Assembly (NCBI GenBank): GCA_013396755.1
Contig: VWZF01007017.1
Location: 620,001 to 684,000, forward strand
Origin: Sclerurus mexicanus
Taxonomy: Eukaryota; Chordata; Aves; Passeriformes; Furnariidae
Reading direction: 5' to 3'
DNA length: 64,000 nucleotides
The first letter of the stretch is position 1, and each line of letters begins with the position of its first letter. The notes under the pieces were generated by a model. The model did no database searches and was not told where the DNA came from. It saw only the letters and a list, made by a program, of their open reading frames with translations. Shown here piece after piece: positions 61,411-64,000 of the stretch. The translations under genes and the position numbers were made by a program.

Positions 61411-62589
61411 GGCACTGGTTCCCACAGGAATGCCTCCATGGTTTCACAGGAATGCTTAGTGGCTTCACTGGTTACACAGAAAGGCCTCGCTGCAGCACAT
61501 TCTGCTGTCAAAGATCAGATTAATTTAGAGCTCAGATTCCTTGGGGCTTTACCAAGCTCTTGTGTCCTGCTCCTGGATAACTTCATGGGGACATCCCTTG
61601 TTTTCCCCCCGGCAGTGAACTCCTCATTCTGTGCCCTCTGAGGGAGCAGCTCGAGGTTTATAGCTCCGTGTTGGGTACTTTACACATAGCTTTGGATTTC
61701 TACCTTGAACGGGGACACCCGGGAGTCAGGGAAGGTCCCAGTGCCCTGTTAACACCCAAGGCACAGCACCAGGGCTGGGGCAGCCCCTCCCGCCGCTCCC
61801 TCGTGCCCGAGCACTTCCTTGGCTGCATCCTGGGCATGGATGAGCACGTTCCTGCAGAACACCTGGACCATGCATGGCCTGGGACCTGGGACGGCTCAGC
61901 GGAGACCCCGGGTGTTCCATCAGCCTTTACATGAGCAACACAACGTGCAGGGGGCAGCTGAACATGCCAGCGATGGGCACGTGGGGATAGCAGAGGGGGA
62001 TGGTCCATCCTGCAGCCCTTCAGGGACTGGAGGATTTGTGATTAATATTTTATAGGAATTTAATAGCCTGGCTTGTGATCCTGGAGGGCCATTTCTCAGT
62101 TGATAAAGGCATGGCATGTCAGTAAATCAATGGTTCCCTGCTACCAAACACAGGGCTGGCAGCTTCCCAAGAGCTCCAGGGGAACAGTGTGGAGCCCTGC
62201 TCGGAGTAATGAGGGATTAATTAACAGTTTAAAGGCAGCGCAGCAAACATCCGCACCCAGTATAAACTGCGGGGTGGGATTCTTTCCTTTGCCTTTGCAG
62301 AAGCAACGAAGTGACTTCCAAAATCACAGGTCTCCCTTAGAAAAGACCTCGTCTTCTGGTTTCAGGTTATGGGAATTTTGGCCTTTTCTTTTTAACGAGA
62401 CTTGTAAGTACCATTCTTGGGAGATTCAGCATTAGGATCCCGTGAGGTGACATTTAGTACCAGGAGCCATTGCTCTGGTGTGAGGGGACCTTGCTCTGTG
62501 GTCAGGGTGTTTCTGAGGAAGGTCCTCAGAAGAATGTCATTTTAATCAGGACAGCTCCAGAAGTGTGAGTGTCCCTGCAGGAACAATTA

Positions 62590-63060
62590 AAGGCATTCCT
62601 AGGAATTCTTAGGTTTTCTTAAAATCTTTAAAAAAATATTCTTGTTAAAATACAGTTGTCAAAAGAATATTCGAACTAAGATGATCAAATAATTGAGGCT
62701 TTGTGAAGGAACTGAGAAATGAGAACATGATCACAATTTTGGTCAAATACAAACTGAAACTGTCCAAAATCATTGCACAGAAAAAAAGTATTATTTTTTT
62801 TGGCCAATTTTATAACAAATGGAAAGCATTTTTTACTTTTCAATAAGAGGAGATGAAATCATTAATAACTCATAAAATGCAATGAAAATGAGAATTTTAA
62901 TACAGACTGAGCTTATTCCCACAGATATTAGTTCATTTTTATGTGAGAAATATTGCACTTTTGAGTGAGCACTGTATGACTCTCAGGAGATATTTCAGTG
63001 AAACAAAGTCTTTAATTTTCTGAACCAAAGCAACATTTCACCCTCTTTTTCCTTCCTTTG
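62590..63060. other. AT-rich block, no feature recognised
   Basis: A/T runs such as TCTTTAAAAAAATATTCTTG and TATTATTTTTTTTGGCC and no coding, RNA or transposon signature that I can identify. Confidence 0.4.
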
Positions 63061-63710
63061 GTACCATGTCCCTCATGGGGTTTTTTTGGGAGATCCTGCT
63101 CTTTTGAACCAAGTGTGACAAATCTGGGGCTTGCGCAAAGTTTTTAGAGAAAAATAACAGAATACCTTTAAAATGCATCAAGATGCTCCTATTTTCACTC
63201 TGGGAATTTCCTCTCCTCCTTCATATTCAGGCAGAATTTTCTAGACATCAATTTCTGCCCGTTGCCTCTTGTCCTTCACATGACAAATGTTTGCCACAGT
63301 CATCCTGACCACACATGCAGTTCCTCCTGCTTTAGTTCCCAGAATCGTTTCTTCTGGGCATTTTAATGAATAAATCATATTTAAACATACTAATAATGCT
63401 TTTTTAAATGCACATTTTGCCAAGAAATCCCAAGGGATATGAGCCAATATGGAAAAAAGAATTAGTGATTCATTTAGCTCTAATTGTGCCTCCAATTTCA
63501 ACAAGGTGCCAACAGAAGAGTCATATCAAATGGGAGGGGTCAACCAATGTATTTGAGCCCAACAGATAATCCGTACATGAAGAGTAGGTCATCACTTGCA
63601 GGGCATCATTTTGGTGTAGGAAGAGGAGGAAGGAATGTTATAAAACCATCAGACCCCCTGAGACCACAGTCCTTTACCCCAGGGGAGATACACATGTGGA
63701 CCCATCGAGG

Positions 63711-63841
63711 CTCCTCCTGCCCCATCCCTTCTGCTCCCCATCCCTTCCATTCCCCATCCCTCCTTCTCCCAGTACCTCATCCTGCTCCATCCCTCCTCCT
63801 GCCTCATCCCTCCTGCTCCCCCTCCCTCCTGCCCCCTCCCT
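63711..63841 (+). repeat. Pyrimidine-rich imperfect repeat
   Basis: CATCCCTTCTGCTCCCCATC, CCCATCCCTCCTTCTCCCAG and CATCCCTCCTGCTCCCCCTC are imperfect copies of a CATCCCTCCTGCTCC-like word. The sense strand is about 90% C+T. Confidence 0.85.
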
Positions 63842-64000
63842 GGAGCACCCTCAGCCTCCTGCTGACTGACAGACCAAGGCTCTTCGAAAAGCTTCTGGAG
63901 GCATCGGCCTTTGTTGGGAATAATTAGCCCCTTCCTGAGAGCCAAATGCCCATGTAAAGTCCTATGAATTATAAATACCTCAAGCAAGGTTTAATCACGT

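Larger units (their letters stand above)
55502..64000 (+). other. NEGR1: NEGR1 intron 3 (5' part)
   Basis: This is sequence downstream of the exon 3 donor. I looked for exon 4 (the rest of Ig2, with a YxC motif and acceptor) and did not find it, so the intron runs past the window edge. It holds CR1 fragments, an AT-rich block with repeated POU-like words and a pyrimidine-rich repeat near the right end. I see nothing specific in 55968-56785, 56905-57247, 57816-58249, 58821-59979, 60321-61141, 61411-62589 and 63061-63710. Confidence 0.9.

Noticed and set aside
63484..63927. 147-codon open frame near the right end, considered as NEGR1 exon 4
   Set aside because: It lacks the Ig2 YxC motif, the expected phase and a good acceptor, and its second half is a pyrimidine repeat.
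1..64000. Possible identity of the exons as LSAMP, OPCML or NTM
   Set aside because: The Ig1 segment (DKWSVDPRVSI, VTDDGPYTC, HTPRTMQVHLTVQ) fits NEGR1 rather than the other IgLONs.
1..64000. CRISPR arrays, tRNA or rRNA genes, endogenous retroviral genes
   Set aside because: No spaced direct repeats, cloverleaf genes, or gag/pol/env-like frames were recognised. The repeated elements are CR1 and simple repeats.

Overview
The window is vertebrate nuclear DNA, almost certainly from a bird. The evidence is more than forty fragments of the avian-type CR1 LINE. Most are 5'-truncated 3' ends closing in octamer-like tails such as ATTCTGTG. There are also two short coding exons with clean GT-AG splice sites, set in tens of kilobases of intron. 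A neoavian bird, possibly a passerine, fits the look of the CR1 subfamilies, but I cannot fix the species. There are no bacterial genes, operons, CRISPR arrays, rRNAs or tRNAs that I can recognise.

The only gene I can support is NEGR1 (neuronal growth regulator 1, also called Kilon or neurotractin). It is an IgLON-family, GPI-anchored neural cell adhesion molecule and lies on the + strand. Exon 2 (30768-31000) carries most of the first Ig domain. Exon 3 (55376-55501) carries the start of the second Ig domain. Their phases match: exon 2 leaves one base of a split Val codon that exon 3 completes. Exon 1 (signal peptide and start of Ig1) must lie left of the window and exon 4 onward to its right, so the window is about 30.8 kb of intron 1, all of intron 2 (24.4 kb) and 8.5 kb of intron 3.

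The rest is intronic. CR1 fragments occur in both orientations (about 27 on + and 17 on -). Tandem repeats include a heptamer minisatellite 1.7 kb downstream of exon 2, a degenerate ~24-bp array near 15.4 kb, a 24-bp triplet near 23.7 kb and a 21-bp pair near 43.5 kb. Three CpG-dense patches lie near 25.5, 41.4 and 52.3 kb. Several AT-rich blocks are rich in homeodomain- and POU-like words. Most long open frames are CR1 read-through or low-complexity artefacts.

The most notable structure not explained by ordinary annotation is that each NEGR1 exon is bracketed by oppositely oriented CR1 copies. For exon 2 the two arms are complementary over 94 nt with a single G.U wobble; for exon 3 the match is 93 nt with four mismatches. 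This layout can favour back-splicing into circular RNA or double-stranded RNA editing. I found no convincing new biological system; the findings are candidates to test.
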